Of a stretch of 64,000 nucleotides of DNA, positions 54,316 through 62,524 are shown piece by piece (positions within the stretch are counted from its first letter, which is position 1; every line of letters begins with the position of its first letter). The notes beneath the pieces were generated by a model. That model was not told the DNA's origin, made no database searches, and saw only the letters and a list, made by a program, of their open reading frames with translations. Position numbers and translations under genes: made by a program. The DNA is from an uncultured Lachnospiraceae bacterium. GTDB lineage: Bacteria; Bacillota; Clostridia; Lachnospirales; Lachnospiraceae. The stretch covers positions 1-64,000 of the forward strand of contig CANRWO010000002.1 of the NCBI GenBank assembly GCA_947643615.1. Reading direction: 5' to 3'.

Positions 54316-56160
54316 CTATTGCAATTTTATCTTTTGACCGATGCGGATGAAATTCACATCCTTGATCTGTGGATTCTGAGCAGCGATCTGCGCAAGGCTC
54401 ATGCCATTGGCGCGGGCAATCGCTCCTAAAGTGTCTCCCTTTTTCACAATATACTCTCCCTGTCCCGTAACAGGTACTGCGCCGCTGCTGAAATAAGCAG
54501 AAAGATACAGCGGACCATACCAGGCGATATCGTTGTTTACAGCCTTTCCGGCCGGAATAACGATACGATACTCTTTATCCTGATAAGTGTATTCCATTAC
54601 CAGAGTTACATCGCCGCGCTTTACAAGCGCCTGCATCTGGCTGTTTGATAAGGTGTTGATCCCCTGCCCCTTTGTGATGGTGATCACACTGTTTGGCGCT
54701 GCCGACCGGATTATTTCTTCCAGGGAATCCGTGGTGTAACCGGAATCGCTGTCCTCAATCACATTACTCTCTTTATCCTGTGTATTGTCAGAGCTGTTGT
54801 TGTCTGCATCGCCGCTCCCTGCAAAAACAAACGTAGAAAACTCTCTTACGGTGAAAGTTATAGTACCATCGCCATTGATATGGAATGCAGCACGCTCCAC
54901 AGTGCCGTCCTGATGATAGTGCAGGATGACAAGCTGCTTTGCATCAATCCCTCCGGGTACAGGCATGGTAATGGAAACGGGTACCTGCAGCTCATGCACC
55001 TCCGAACTGTCACTGGTAAGTTTGATATCCAACTGTACGCTGTTCAGATAATTTTCATGCAAAGGTACTTTCTTCTCTTCCGGCGTCACATTCATGTCCA
55101 GCTGCACACTGTTTCCTACGGCATTGAAAGCCGCTCCCACTATCTCCACTTTGTCCGGATCTACGTATGCCCTGGCTTCTTCCGAGACATTTCTGCTGGT
55201 GGTGATACCCTTTTCAGCGGCATACTTTGCTTCAAGTTCCTTCACCTGTCCACGGAAGGAATCACTGGTCTGCATCGCCATCTGTATAGCGGAAATATCC
55301 GCACTGTTTTTCAGAGTTTCCGCAGCCTCCGACGCACTTTGGTTTGCCATAGCATCCGATAAAATGCTGCTCAAGGATGATACTCCTACGCTGGTATCAT
55401 AGATATCGGACATGGGTCCTGCTTCCCCGTTTGCGTACTGATCCAGATCAGCACTGCAAACTGCTATCCGGACGCTGTATTGCCCTTCACCAAACTCGGC
55501 AATTTTCCGGGAAAGATCATAACTTCGTATCTGTCCGGCTGTTTCACCTTCCCTTGCGCGAGTATAAACTCCATAAACGATGTATCCATTATAATACAAC
55601 ATGATATGATAATAACCCGCATTATCAATTGTCACAAAATTAACCTGTCCGGCCTTTTCGGTATCCCAGTAAATCTTTGTGCTCCCCAATTGTCTATCCG
55701 GTCTGACATAGGTCTTCTCTTCCGACCATTCCGACCATTCGCTGTCCGTATGTTCCGTGTCATCTGCTGCAGCAGTGGCACGTACCCTGAACTTATAGCT
55801 ACCTGACTCCGTAACTCTATAGGATAAGGATTGACACATTACTTCAGAACCCTGAGAAGTTGTAAGTCTACCACTGTAATAAGATTCACCATCCTTACAT
55901 ATTTCAATATCATACTGCTTACATCCTTCTGATGCATTGAAACTAAATGCATAGTTATCCCTCCATGCCAATCCTGTAGGTGTCGCAAGCGGTGTTTTGG
56001 ACGTGTCCGCGGTATTGTCGGATCCGGGATCATTGTCAGACACAGATACCGTAGCCAATGCCTCTCCTTCTTCTGCCGACACGTTCAAGCTAAAACAGTT
56101 CACAGATGTCACTGTCAGAGCCAGTGCCAGCGCAAAAGCACCAAACCCATATTTTCTCAT
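54316..56160 (-). CDS. Secreted LysM-domain protein with fibronectin-like N-terminal region
   Basis: A 614-residue exported protein. The signal peptide is MRKYGFGAFALALALTVTSV and on to about residue 29, ending near VSAEE. A short Asp/Asn/Thr linker follows. A fibronectin-III-like pair covers about 55-260 (PTGLAWRDNYAFSFNASEGC, then STKIYWDTEKAGQVNFVTID). A helical middle with SSILSDAMANQSASEAAETL comes next, then a beta-rich domain (about 340-460). A low-complexity stretch leads to the C-terminal LysM (EYIVKKGDTLGAIARANGMS, QNPQIKDVNFIRIGQKIKLQ). LysM binds peptidoglycan, so the protein should be a cell-wall-attached surface protein. No enzymatic motif is seen. A terminator follows. Confidence 0.85.
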   Translation of the reverse strand: MRKYGFGAFALALALTVTSVNCFSLNVSAEEGEALATVSVSDNDPGSDNTADTSKTPLATPTGLAWRDNYAFSFNASEGCKQYDIEICKDGESYYSGRLTTSQGSEVMCQSLSYRVTESGSYKFRVRATAAADDTEHTDSEWSEWSEEKTYVRPDRQLGSTKIYWDTEKAGQVNFVTIDNAGYYHIMLYYNGYIVYGVYTRAREGETAGQIRSYDLSRKIAEFGEGQYSVRIAVCSADLDQYANGEAGPMSDIYDTSVGVSSLSSILSDAMANQSASEAAETLKNSADISAIQMAMQTSDSFRGQVKELEAKYAAEKGITTSRNVSEEARAYVDPDKVEIVGAAFNAVGNSVQLDMNVTPEEKKVPLHENYLNSVQLDIKLTSDSSEVHELQVPVSITMPVPGGIDAKQLVILHYHQDGTVERAAFHINGDGTITFTVREFSTFVFAGSGDADNNSSDNTQDKESNVIEDSDSGYTTDSLEEIIRSAAPNSVITITKGQGINTLSNSQMQALVKRGDVTLVMEYTYQDKEYRIVIPAGKAVNNDIAWYGPLYLSAYFSSGAVPVTGQGEYIVKKGDTLGAIARANGMSLAQIAAQNPQIKDVNFIRIGQKIKLQ

Positions 56161-56289
56161 ATTGCCGTTTCCTCCTGTATGTTTTTTATGTACTTTTTAA
56201 ATGTACTATTACTTATTTTCCCTCTCATTTCCAATTTCCCAATTCGCTTATTTGTTGCTACTGATTTATCCAGCTAATATACTGTATGT

Positions 56290-56535
56290 TTATACGAGTT
56301 GCTTTGTTGGGTTACGTGCAACATTATCCACTGAAAACAGATAATCTATTGGTTTCTCCAAGTAAGTTGCTGCCGCTCTCATTTCTTCGCCCCTGAAATC
56401 TCCATCTGTTTCCAAGCTCTGTTTGTACCTTAAACCTGCCAAAGTAATATGCAGACAGTCTGCAAGTCCTTTCTTTGTCTTGCCCTGCATTGCCAATTCT
56501 CCATACAGTACCGGGTATTTAAAAGGGTATCTCAT
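56290..56535 (-). CDS. Small HTH-type (XRE/phage-repressor-like) protein
   Basis: An 81-residue protein. It begins MRYPFKYPVLYGELAMQGKT, contains KKGLADCLHITLAGLRYKQS, which fits a helix-turn-helix, and then FRGEEMRAAATYLEKPIDYLF, the last helix typical of small phage-type regulators. AAAGGAGG precedes the ATG. It is transcribed divergently from the XRE gene at 56660 across a region with repeated operators and a near-perfect promoter, so it is probably one half of a two-repressor switch. A prophage or conjugative-element origin is likely, but no other such genes remain. Confidence 0.75.
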   Translation of the reverse strand: MRYPFKYPVLYGELAMQGKTKKGLADCLHITLAGLRYKQSLETDGDFRGEEMRAAATYLEKPIDYLFSVDNVARNPTKQLV

Positions 56536-56549
56536 GTTTATCCTCCTTT

Positions 56550-56638
56550 CTTAACTTTTGCTAAGTATGCTTGCATTATATTCGCATTTGTTAAGTTTGT
56601 CAATACCTCTTGCAAGTTTTCTTAACTTATGCTAAGAT
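56550..56638. promoter_or_regulatory. Overlapping divergent promoters with repeated operators
   Basis: Two near-identical 16-bp sites, CTTAACTTTTGCTAAG (56550-56565) and CTTAACTTATGCTAAG (56621-56636), and a half-site TTTGTTAAG (near 56587-56595) lie between divergent HTH genes. The minus promoter is TTGACA (56603-56598)/TATAAT (56580-56575) with a 17-bp spacer. The plus promoter is TTGCAA (56610-56615)/TAAGAT (56633-56638) with a 17-bp spacer, covered by the second site. Confidence 0.7.
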
Positions 56639-56659
56639 TCTTTGAAAAGAGGTGATTAT

Positions 56660-56989
56660 ATGTCTTTTGCAGATAAATTAAAAGAAATACTTAATAAAAA
56701 TGGATTGAAAGCTGCTGATTTAGCAAGAGCAACAGGACTAAGTGAAGCTGCCATATCTGACTATCTAAAAGGTAAAAAGGAACCTCGTGGACGTCAGAGC
56801 ATTGCAATTGCTAAGGCCTTAAACGTTTCTCTTGATACGCTTTGGGAAACTGGATATGACAACACCAACCCGAATGATCCTAAAACTGATGAGGCTTTGT
56901 CTCTATATTTATCGTTGCGTCCGGACTTCCAAGACTACGCCCTTGACCAAATTAAGAAATTGGTCGAACTTCAGGATAAAAATGGTTGA
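56660..56989 (+). CDS. XRE-family helix-turn-helix regulator
   Basis: 109 residues from ATG 56660, with AGAGGTGAT upstream; an in-frame ATG 18 bp earlier is less likely. The N-terminal Cro/CI-type domain is SFADKLKEILNKNGLKAADL, ARATGLSEAAISDYLKGKKE, and on to ALNVSLDTLWETG. A short C-terminal part with SLYLSLRPDFQDYALDQIKK follows, as in minimal XRE regulators. It is divergent from the small HTH gene and shares its operators. Confidence 0.88.
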   Translation: MSFADKLKEILNKNGLKAADLARATGLSEAAISDYLKGKKEPRGRQSIAIAKALNVSLDTLWETGYDNTNPNDPKTDEALSLYLSLRPDFQDYALDQIKKLVELQDKNG

Positions 56990-57076
56990 TTAAATTTACA
57001 AAATGTGTTGTACTGTCAAAAAAAAGTAGCACGGTTTTTGGCCATGCTATTTTTCATATGGAAGGAGGTGAGGGCT

Positions 57077-57211
57077 GTGCTAAGCAAAACCCAGAAAGCC
57101 GTAGTACTTGCTGATGCAGGTCTTGTAATGGTACTGATTGCCATTGCGTGCATGTACCCAGTACAAAGCATCATAGCCGCTTTGGTGCTTGGCAAATTTA
57201 CCTTCCGATAA
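57077..57211 (+). CDS. 44-residue membrane peptide
   Basis: A GTG start at 57077 follows an excellent ribosome site, GGAGGTGAGG. The peptide begins VLSKTQKAVVLADAGLVMVL and is one hydrophobic helix with a short basic end (GKFTFR). A longer frame from 57005 has no such site. It could be a small regulatory or toxin-like peptide; nothing identifies it. It follows the XRE gene by 87 bp on the same strand. Confidence 0.5.
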   Translation: MLSKTQKAVVLADAGLVMVLIAIACMYPVQSIIAALVLGKFTFR

Positions 57212-57448
57212 AATAAGTTACATAAGCTATTGAAAATAATGCTATTTTCAATGCTTGGATGAAATTGGGCATGTTGCAATTTGTGGCATGTCCTTTTAGC
57301 TTTTCTGCATATTTATATACGTATTTTATCAGCAACAATAAAAACGAACTGGTACTTTCCAATTTTGTCAATCAGAAATTTCACACAATGAAGCACACAA
57401 CGGAACTATTGTCCATTTCCCTTTTCCTTCTATTCCGACGTAACAATA
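57212..57448. other. Non-coding accessory DNA
   Basis: AT-rich sequence between the small membrane peptide and duplicated segment A. I see no gene and no clear motif in it. Confidence 0.5.
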
Positions 57449-57520
57449 CCGGCCCCTGACCGGCTTTTAACGGGGCGGGAATGAATTTTCAAACACACTT
57501 TAGAGAATGAAAGCTATACT
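57449..57520. repeat. Duplicated segment A, copy 2
   Basis: Nearly identical to 52864-52935. Here it directly adjoins the kinase stop codon, with no ArsC/Spx-like gene between A and B. Confidence 0.9.
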
Positions 57521-58831
57521 TTACAGCGGTAGGGTAATCTTAAAGACGCTTCCCTGCCCCGGCCTCCGTCTGGCGGATATGGTGCCGCCCTGCCGCTCCA
57601 GTATCATCCTGGCCAGGTAAAGTCCTACCCCTGCCCCATCCTTCACCTTTTCCCTGGCCTCATTTCCCCGGTAGAACCTCTGGTAGATTTTCACCATTTC
57701 CTCCGGGCGGATGCCGATGCCTTCATCCGAAATTTCTATTAACACATTGCTCACCAATGACTGCACATGTACCATTACCGCCGTATGTTCACCTGAATAT
57801 TTCACCGCGTTATCCAGAACATTTACGAATGCTTCCTCCGTCCACTTCCTGTCATGGCAGATTTCCATATCCTGATCCATCTCCACCTGAATCTCAATAT
57901 CCTTATTTCTGGCTTTCATATAAATCTGGCTCACCGCACCTGAAATTGTATTTTTCAGGCTTGCAGGCACAGGTTTAATCTGTATGACACGCTTTTCCAG
58001 GCGGGACAGATTTACCAGCTCGTCCAAGAACATTTCCAGCTTTTCGATCTCCTTTGTCTCCTGCTCCTGAAATTCCCTTTTCTCTTCATCTGTAATATCA
58101 CCTGCGGTCACAAGTTCATGGCTCATCCGAAGGGAGGCAAGGGGTGTCTTCAACTGATGGGAGATATCCGTGATCAGTGCTTTGGTATTGTCTTCCTCTT
58201 CTTTGAGACGTTCCCTCAAGCCATCAAAATAGTTCCCAAACTCCCTCACCGTCTCCCACAGCCGTATTTGTGCTTCGGGGCCATCCATATAATCAGGTAC
58301 CTGGCAGAAATTCCCCCTTTGGAACTGCTCCAGGCAATCGCACAATTTCCAATATGTTTCATCAGACCCGTAATATTTCTTCCTTCCGTGCATTTCCAGG
58401 CATCCCAACAAAACAGCCAGAATCGCACCGGAGAGCATTCCTGCTGTCCAGAATAGGAAAAAAGGCTTTTGCGGAAAAATGCACTGCACATTATGTCCGT
58501 ATTTGTCCTCCATGATTTCCCTTGCCAGTTCAAGTCTCTCTGCCCCACGCTCCTGGCCCGGCTTTTCCTCTTCTCCGTAGTATGTGCCGGTGATCCCTTC
58601 TGTAATCTGCAAATCCGTTGTTTTCCCTGTATAGTTATCATTTTGGCCGTCCCAGAGAGCTGCAATCTCTCCTTCCAGTTCCGGGTGTTCCGCCAGAAGC
58701 GTGAGCATTCTCCGTTGTTCCACAGTCCGTTGGTAGTTTGCCTGTACAAACAGCACTGCCGTAAACACAAGAGAAAATGCAATATAAATTCCCAGATATC
58801 CTTTTATTTTCTTGTAACGCTTCCCGTCCAT
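57521..58831 (-). CDS. Sensor histidine kinase
   Basis: A 436-residue membrane kinase. Two helices (about 12-28 and 128-147) enclose an extracytoplasmic domain of about 100 residues. The HisKA box DISHQLKTPLASLRMSHEL has its His near residue 225. The ATPase domain has VLDNAVKYSGEH, DEGIGIRPEEMVKIYQRFYR and GAGVGLYLARMILERQGG. It overlaps the end of the response regulator gene by 28 bp, so the two are coupled. With the exporter genes at 48.4-51.9 kb on the same strand, it probably senses a cell-envelope-active peptide. Its 3' end is partly duplicated at 53345-53574. Confidence 0.93.
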   Translation of the reverse strand: MDGKRYKKIKGYLGIYIAFSLVFTAVLFVQANYQRTVEQRRMLTLLAEHPELEGEIAALWDGQNDNYTGKTTDLQITEGITGTYYGEEEKPGQERGAERLELAREIMEDKYGHNVQCIFPQKPFFLFWTAGMLSGAILAVLLGCLEMHGRKKYYGSDETYWKLCDCLEQFQRGNFCQVPDYMDGPEAQIRLWETVREFGNYFDGLRERLKEEEDNTKALITDISHQLKTPLASLRMSHELVTAGDITDEEKREFQEQETKEIEKLEMFLDELVNLSRLEKRVIQIKPVPASLKNTISGAVSQIYMKARNKDIEIQVEMDQDMEICHDRKWTEEAFVNVLDNAVKYSGEHTAVMVHVQSLVSNVLIEISDEGIGIRPEEMVKIYQRFYRGNEAREKVKDGAGVGLYLARMILERQGGTISARRRPGQGSVFKITLPL

Positions 58832-59499
58832 ATATATCCTAATCCCCTGACATTGGCAATTTCGTCTGTCTCCAGCTTATTTTTTAATCTGCTGATATTT
58901 ACGGTGACCGTATTATCATCCACAAACTGCCCATCCACATCCCAAATATGTTCCAGGATATTCTCTTTGGACAGAATCTGCCCTGCGTTTTCCCACAAAT
59001 ATACAAGAAGCTGCAGCTCCTTTTTACCCAGGGACAGTTCCCTGCCGTCTTTAAAGACTTTCATTTCCTGACAGTGTATCTGCAGATTGCCGGAAATCAA
59101 GATATTTCTGAATCCCGGTCCGGCGCCTTCCCCGGAACTTTCCAGCCGTCTCATTAAGGCGTTTACTTTCGAAACCAATACCATCAGAGAAAAGGGTTTT
59201 GTAATATAATCGTCCGCTCCCGTATCGTATCCGTTCACAATGTCCGCTTCCGTATCCAGGGCAGTCAGATAAATCAAATAGGTATTACCTGATTCCCGGA
59301 CCTTTTTGCCGAAATCAAGTCCTGTCCCGTCAGGCAGGGTAATGTCACTGATCACCAGGGCGAAATCAAGCTGCAGGAAATATTCTTCCGCTTGATTCAG
59401 TGTGTACGCAGAGGTTATCTTATAGCCTGCTTTTTCCAGGGTCAGCGTAATTCCCCGGTTCAGGGTTTCATCATCTTCCAATAGCAAAATATTCTGCAT
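58804..59499 (-). CDS. OmpR-family response regulator
   Basis: A 231-residue two-domain regulator. The receiver has acidic residues Asp9-Asp10 (LLLEDDET), the phosphorylation site Asp52 (VISDITLPDGTG) and the Lys in DYITKPFS near 103. The winged-helix effector ends in VDDNTVTVNISRLKNKLETD and VRGLGYIWTG. It is the first gene of the pair with the kinase. A dyad with 11-bp repeats at 51998-52046, upstream of an ABC exporter, is a likely target. A terminator upstream separates it from the preceding gene. Confidence 0.93.
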   Translation of the reverse strand: MQNILLLEDDETLNRGITLTLEKAGYKITSAYTLNQAEEYFLQLDFALVISDITLPDGTGLDFGKKVRESGNTYLIYLTALDTEADIVNGYDTGADDYITKPFSLMVLVSKVNALMRRLESSGEGAGPGFRNILISGNLQIHCQEMKVFKDGRELSLGKKELQLLVYLWENAGQILSKENILEHIWDVDGQFVDDNTVTVNISRLKNKLETDEIANVRGLGYIWTGSVTRK

Positions 59500-59545
59500 G
59501 TTTATCTCTTTCCGATTTCATTACATCTATTTACCGGTAATGAAA

Positions 59546-59570
59546 TCCCCCGCTGCATACAGCGGGGGGA
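59546..59570 (-). terminator. Intrinsic terminator after the 254-residue gene
   Basis: The stem CCCCCGCTG (59547-59555)/CAGCGGGGG (59560-59568) is followed on the minus strand by ATTTCATTACC. Confidence 0.75.
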
Positions 59571-59586
59571 ATGCTTCAGCACCATT

Positions 59587-60351
59587 TCATAATTTCAAAG
59601 TATTCTTGTCTCCGTACAGAGCTCTCTGTCTGTCAGAAGCGTTGGGTTCCACCACCCTGCCGTTTTTATCATAGCTGGTCAAAAGTGTGGAATTTTTTGC
59701 AACTGTCCTCTTGCCGTTTTCTGTCAATAGACTGATAACTTGCTCCATATCTCCGTTGCGCAGGGATTGCTGTATCTCCCGGTTACGGCGTTCCTCATCC
59801 ATGGCAAGGACGGACCTCTCGTCGGAAGCATCTATGATTTCTTCCAATCCATTTACCGCTTGCCGGGGTATCTCCTGGCCTGCCTCCTTGATGCTTTCCC
59901 GGAACTCATCCGTCACTGCTTCCTGTGAGGCATCTAATAACCCGTCCTGAACTGTTTCTTCTAAGACATCCTGGACTGTACCTTGCTGAGGCTCATCATT
60001 CCAGATATTGTGGAAAAATTCCCGGATCGCCGTTATGGCTGATACAATATATGTCCGAATCGTTTCAAGCAAAGGCATCTGTGCGGGAGCGCTCTGCGTT
60101 TTAGAGGTTTCCTCCTGCTTCCGCCTCTCTGCATCCGCATTCCGTCCGTTATTGGAAAGCTCCAGACGAACCCCGAGGCGCTCTGCAGTCTGTTGCTTTT
60201 GCTCTTCGGATATTTCGTCTTTGTTCTTTGCCTCAGAGGAGGTTTCACCCTGTTTATAGTCCAGGTTAAATTTTTCACCTGTATCCGGGATGTCTATTTT
60301 TTTCTGTTTTGTATAGACATAATAGTTATTACCATCTACTTTATTTACCAT
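59587..60351 (-). CDS. Hydrophilic protein of unknown function, 254 residues
   Basis: It begins MVNKVDGNNYYVYTKQKKID. No signal peptide is present, and one mildly hydrophobic amphipathic stretch (LLETIRTYIVSAITAIREFF, about residues 93-112) could touch a membrane. The rest is rich in Glu, Gln, Lys and Asp, with likely helices and a region repeating QDVLEETVQDGLLDASQEAV. The C-terminus carries NGRVVEPNASDRQRALYGDK. I know no domain for it. It is a single gene with its own terminator, between the response regulator and the non-coding stretch with palindrome copy 2. Confidence 0.7.
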   Translation of the reverse strand: MVNKVDGNNYYVYTKQKKIDIPDTGEKFNLDYKQGETSSEAKNKDEISEEQKQQTAERLGVRLELSNNGRNADAERRKQEETSKTQSAPAQMPLLETIRTYIVSAITAIREFFHNIWNDEPQQGTVQDVLEETVQDGLLDASQEAVTDEFRESIKEAGQEIPRQAVNGLEEIIDASDERSVLAMDEERRNREIQQSLRNGDMEQVISLLTENGKRTVAKNSTLLTSYDKNGRVVEPNASDRQRALYGDKNTLKL

Positions 60352-60657
60352 ATTTCTGAATGCTTATCCCCGCTTTGCTGACTTGTTTTCCTTTTTCAAA
60401 AACAGAAACTGCTCAGGGCCAATTTATAAAACACTGCATGTTTCCGGCTCTGAACAGTTTCATTATAACAAATCAACTCCCAGAAATCTATCCCAAATAT
60501 GGGATCTGTATTCTGGTTCCTTCTCAAATAGTTACAGTTCACATGCGCCGTTCGTCCGTTCGTACCCAGATAACTTCTTATGCAAGCATAAATTTCTGGG
60601 TACGGCTGACGTGTAAACTGAAACCTCAAATAGATACCTCTGCAGTGAGGTGTCAGG
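60352..60657. other. Non-coding stretch with palindromic repeat
   Basis: 306 bp between the unknown gene and the dehydratase gene. Apart from the palindromic element (60531-60624) I see no gene. The part from 60352 to 60530 should hold the promoter of the minus-strand gene, but no clear boxes were found. Confidence 0.5.
60531..60624. repeat. Palindromic repeat element, copy 2 (inverted relative to copy 1)
   Basis: 94 bp with ends GTTACAGTTCACATG and CACGTGTAAACTGAAAC-type arms. The core TTCTTATGCAAGCATAAATT matches copy 1 (23845-23931) read on the opposite strand. A short GTCCGTTCGT duplication makes it slightly longer. Confidence 0.75.
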
Positions 60658-62412
60658 TCAATACTCCAAATATGCGCCCTTCATGGGACTGGCGGCATGC
60701 TCGCTGAACAGCCTCAAAACGCCTTTTTGATATTTATGGGGCCTGGGTTCCCAGTTATCACGGCGTTTTGCCAATATTTCTTCCATTTCCTCCGGTGTCT
60801 TTTTCTCTCCATTGACACCGATGATATTCAGCTTTCTCTCCATCACGTCGATCTCGATCAAGTCACCCTCTTCTACCAACGCGATGGGTCCGCCGTCCGC
60901 GGCTTCCGGACTGCAATGCCCAATTACCGGACCTGTGGATGCCCCGGAAAATCTGCCATCCGTGATCAGGGCGATGCTCTTCCCCAGCTCCTTGTCGCTG
61001 CTGATCGCCTCGGATGTATAGAACATTTCCGGCATACCGCTGGCCTTGGGACCCTCATAGCGGATGAATACGGCGTCGCCCTTCTCTACCTTGTGCTTCA
61101 AAACCGCTTCCAGGCATTCTTCCTCACTGTCAAAGGGTTTTGCCCGCAGAACAGCCTTAAACATTTCCTTAGGACAGGCCGTATGCTTAATCACGGCTCC
61201 CTCCGGCGCCAGATTTCCTTTCAGGATCGCAATGCTTCCGTCCGTTCCGATGGGATCCCCATAAGGGCGGATAATGTCTGTTCTGGTGAGTTTCACATTA
61301 TAACGCTTGTTGAACTCCTCCAGCCACTTTTCACATCGCTCATAAAAGCGGTTCTTCTTTAATTCCTGCAGATTTTTTCCCAGAGTCTTTCCTGTAACCG
61401 TCATCACATCCAGGTGCAGATGGTCCTTAATCTCTTCCATAATAGCAGGTACCCCGCCGGCATAATAGAAGCACTCCGCAGGCCATTTTCCTGCCGGCCG
61501 GATATTCAGCAGATATCGGGCGTTCCTGTGCAGCCGGTCAAACGTATCCCCCGTAACTTCAATGCCGAATTCATGGGCAAGGGCAGGTATATGCAACAGG
61601 CAGTTCGTGCTCCCCGAAATAGCCGCATGAACCAGTATCGCATTTTCAAAGCTTTCTTCCGTAACGATTTCACTGGGCCGCATATTGGGTTCAGTTGCCA
61701 TTTGTACTGCCCTCTCCCCTGCCTGTCTCGCGTATGCCAGCAGGTCGGGACTGGTGGCGGGCATCAATGCACTGCCGGGAAGGGCCAGTCCCAGCGCCTC
61801 CGCCATAATCTGCATTGTGGATGCCGTACCGATAAAGGAGCAGGCTCCGCAGCTTGGGCAAGCATTACATTTGGCCCAATTCAATTTTTCTTCATCAATT
61901 TCTCCCCTCTGGAATTTCGCGCTGTACATACCCAATTGCTCCAGAGTGAGCATTTCCGGCCCTGCATTCATGGTTCCGCCGGGGACTACCACTGCAGGGA
62001 TATCTACCCTGGCCAATCCCATCAGGTTAGCCGGCATTCCCTTGTCACAGCTTGCCAGAAATACTCCGGCGTCAAAGGGGGTGGCGCTTGCGTGTATCTC
62101 AATCACATTGGTTATCATCTCACGGCTCACAAGGCTAAAATTAATGCCGTCCGTTCCCTGGCTTTCCCCGTCACAGATATCCGTACAGAAGTAACGGGCG
62201 CCCCGTCCTCCGGCCTGCTCGATTCCCTTACGCACTTCTTCTACCAACAGATCCAGGTGTCCGCTACCCGGATGGCTGTCACCAAAAGTACTTTCAATCA
62301 AAATTTGAGGTTTCTCCAAATCCTCCGGTTTCCATCCCGTACCAATCCTGAGGGGATCCAATTCCGGCGCCAGCTTCCGCATTTCCTGACTTTTCAATAC
62401 CGTTTTGCTCAT
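60658..62412 (-). CDS. IlvD/Edd-family dehydratase, probably for a sugar acid
   Basis: A 584-residue iron-sulfur dehydratase from ATG 62412, which has GGAG 6-7 bp upstream; an ATG 30 bp earlier is less likely. The family motifs are CDKGMPANLMGLARVDIPAV near residue 120, CNACPSCGACSFIGTASTMQ near 180, and ITDGRFSGASTGPVIGHCSP near 490. IlvD makes branched-chain 2-oxo acids, while close relatives dehydrate gluconate, xylonate, arabonate or galactonate. Adjacent gntP suggests a sugar-acid role (inference). No other branched-chain gene is adjacent, though leuA lies 39 kb away. Confidence 0.85.
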   Translation of the reverse strand: MSKTVLKSQEMRKLAPELDPLRIGTGWKPEDLEKPQILIESTFGDSHPGSGHLDLLVEEVRKGIEQAGGRGARYFCTDICDGESQGTDGINFSLVSREMITNVIEIHASATPFDAGVFLASCDKGMPANLMGLARVDIPAVVVPGGTMNAGPEMLTLEQLGMYSAKFQRGEIDEEKLNWAKCNACPSCGACSFIGTASTMQIMAEALGLALPGSALMPATSPDLLAYARQAGERAVQMATEPNMRPSEIVTEESFENAILVHAAISGSTNCLLHIPALAHEFGIEVTGDTFDRLHRNARYLLNIRPAGKWPAECFYYAGGVPAIMEEIKDHLHLDVMTVTGKTLGKNLQELKKNRFYERCEKWLEEFNKRYNVKLTRTDIIRPYGDPIGTDGSIAILKGNLAPEGAVIKHTACPKEMFKAVLRAKPFDSEEECLEAVLKHKVEKGDAVFIRYEGPKASGMPEMFYTSEAISSDKELGKSIALITDGRFSGASTGPVIGHCSPEAADGGPIALVEEGDLIEIDVMERKLNIIGVNGEKKTPEEMEEILAKRRDNWEPRPHKYQKGVLRLFSEHAASPMKGAYLEY

Positions 62413-62524
62413 GTCAATTCTCCATACCTTTCCGTCAAACATTTGCCAAATAAACTATTCCTACTGAACTAGTACAAACATTCTTATATGAGAAAAGATT
62501 TCCCTGCCAGCCTTTTTCACATTG

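Noticed and set aside
61414-62472. 352-residue open frame on the plus strand
   Set aside because: Antisense to the dehydratase gene with no recognizable protein features.
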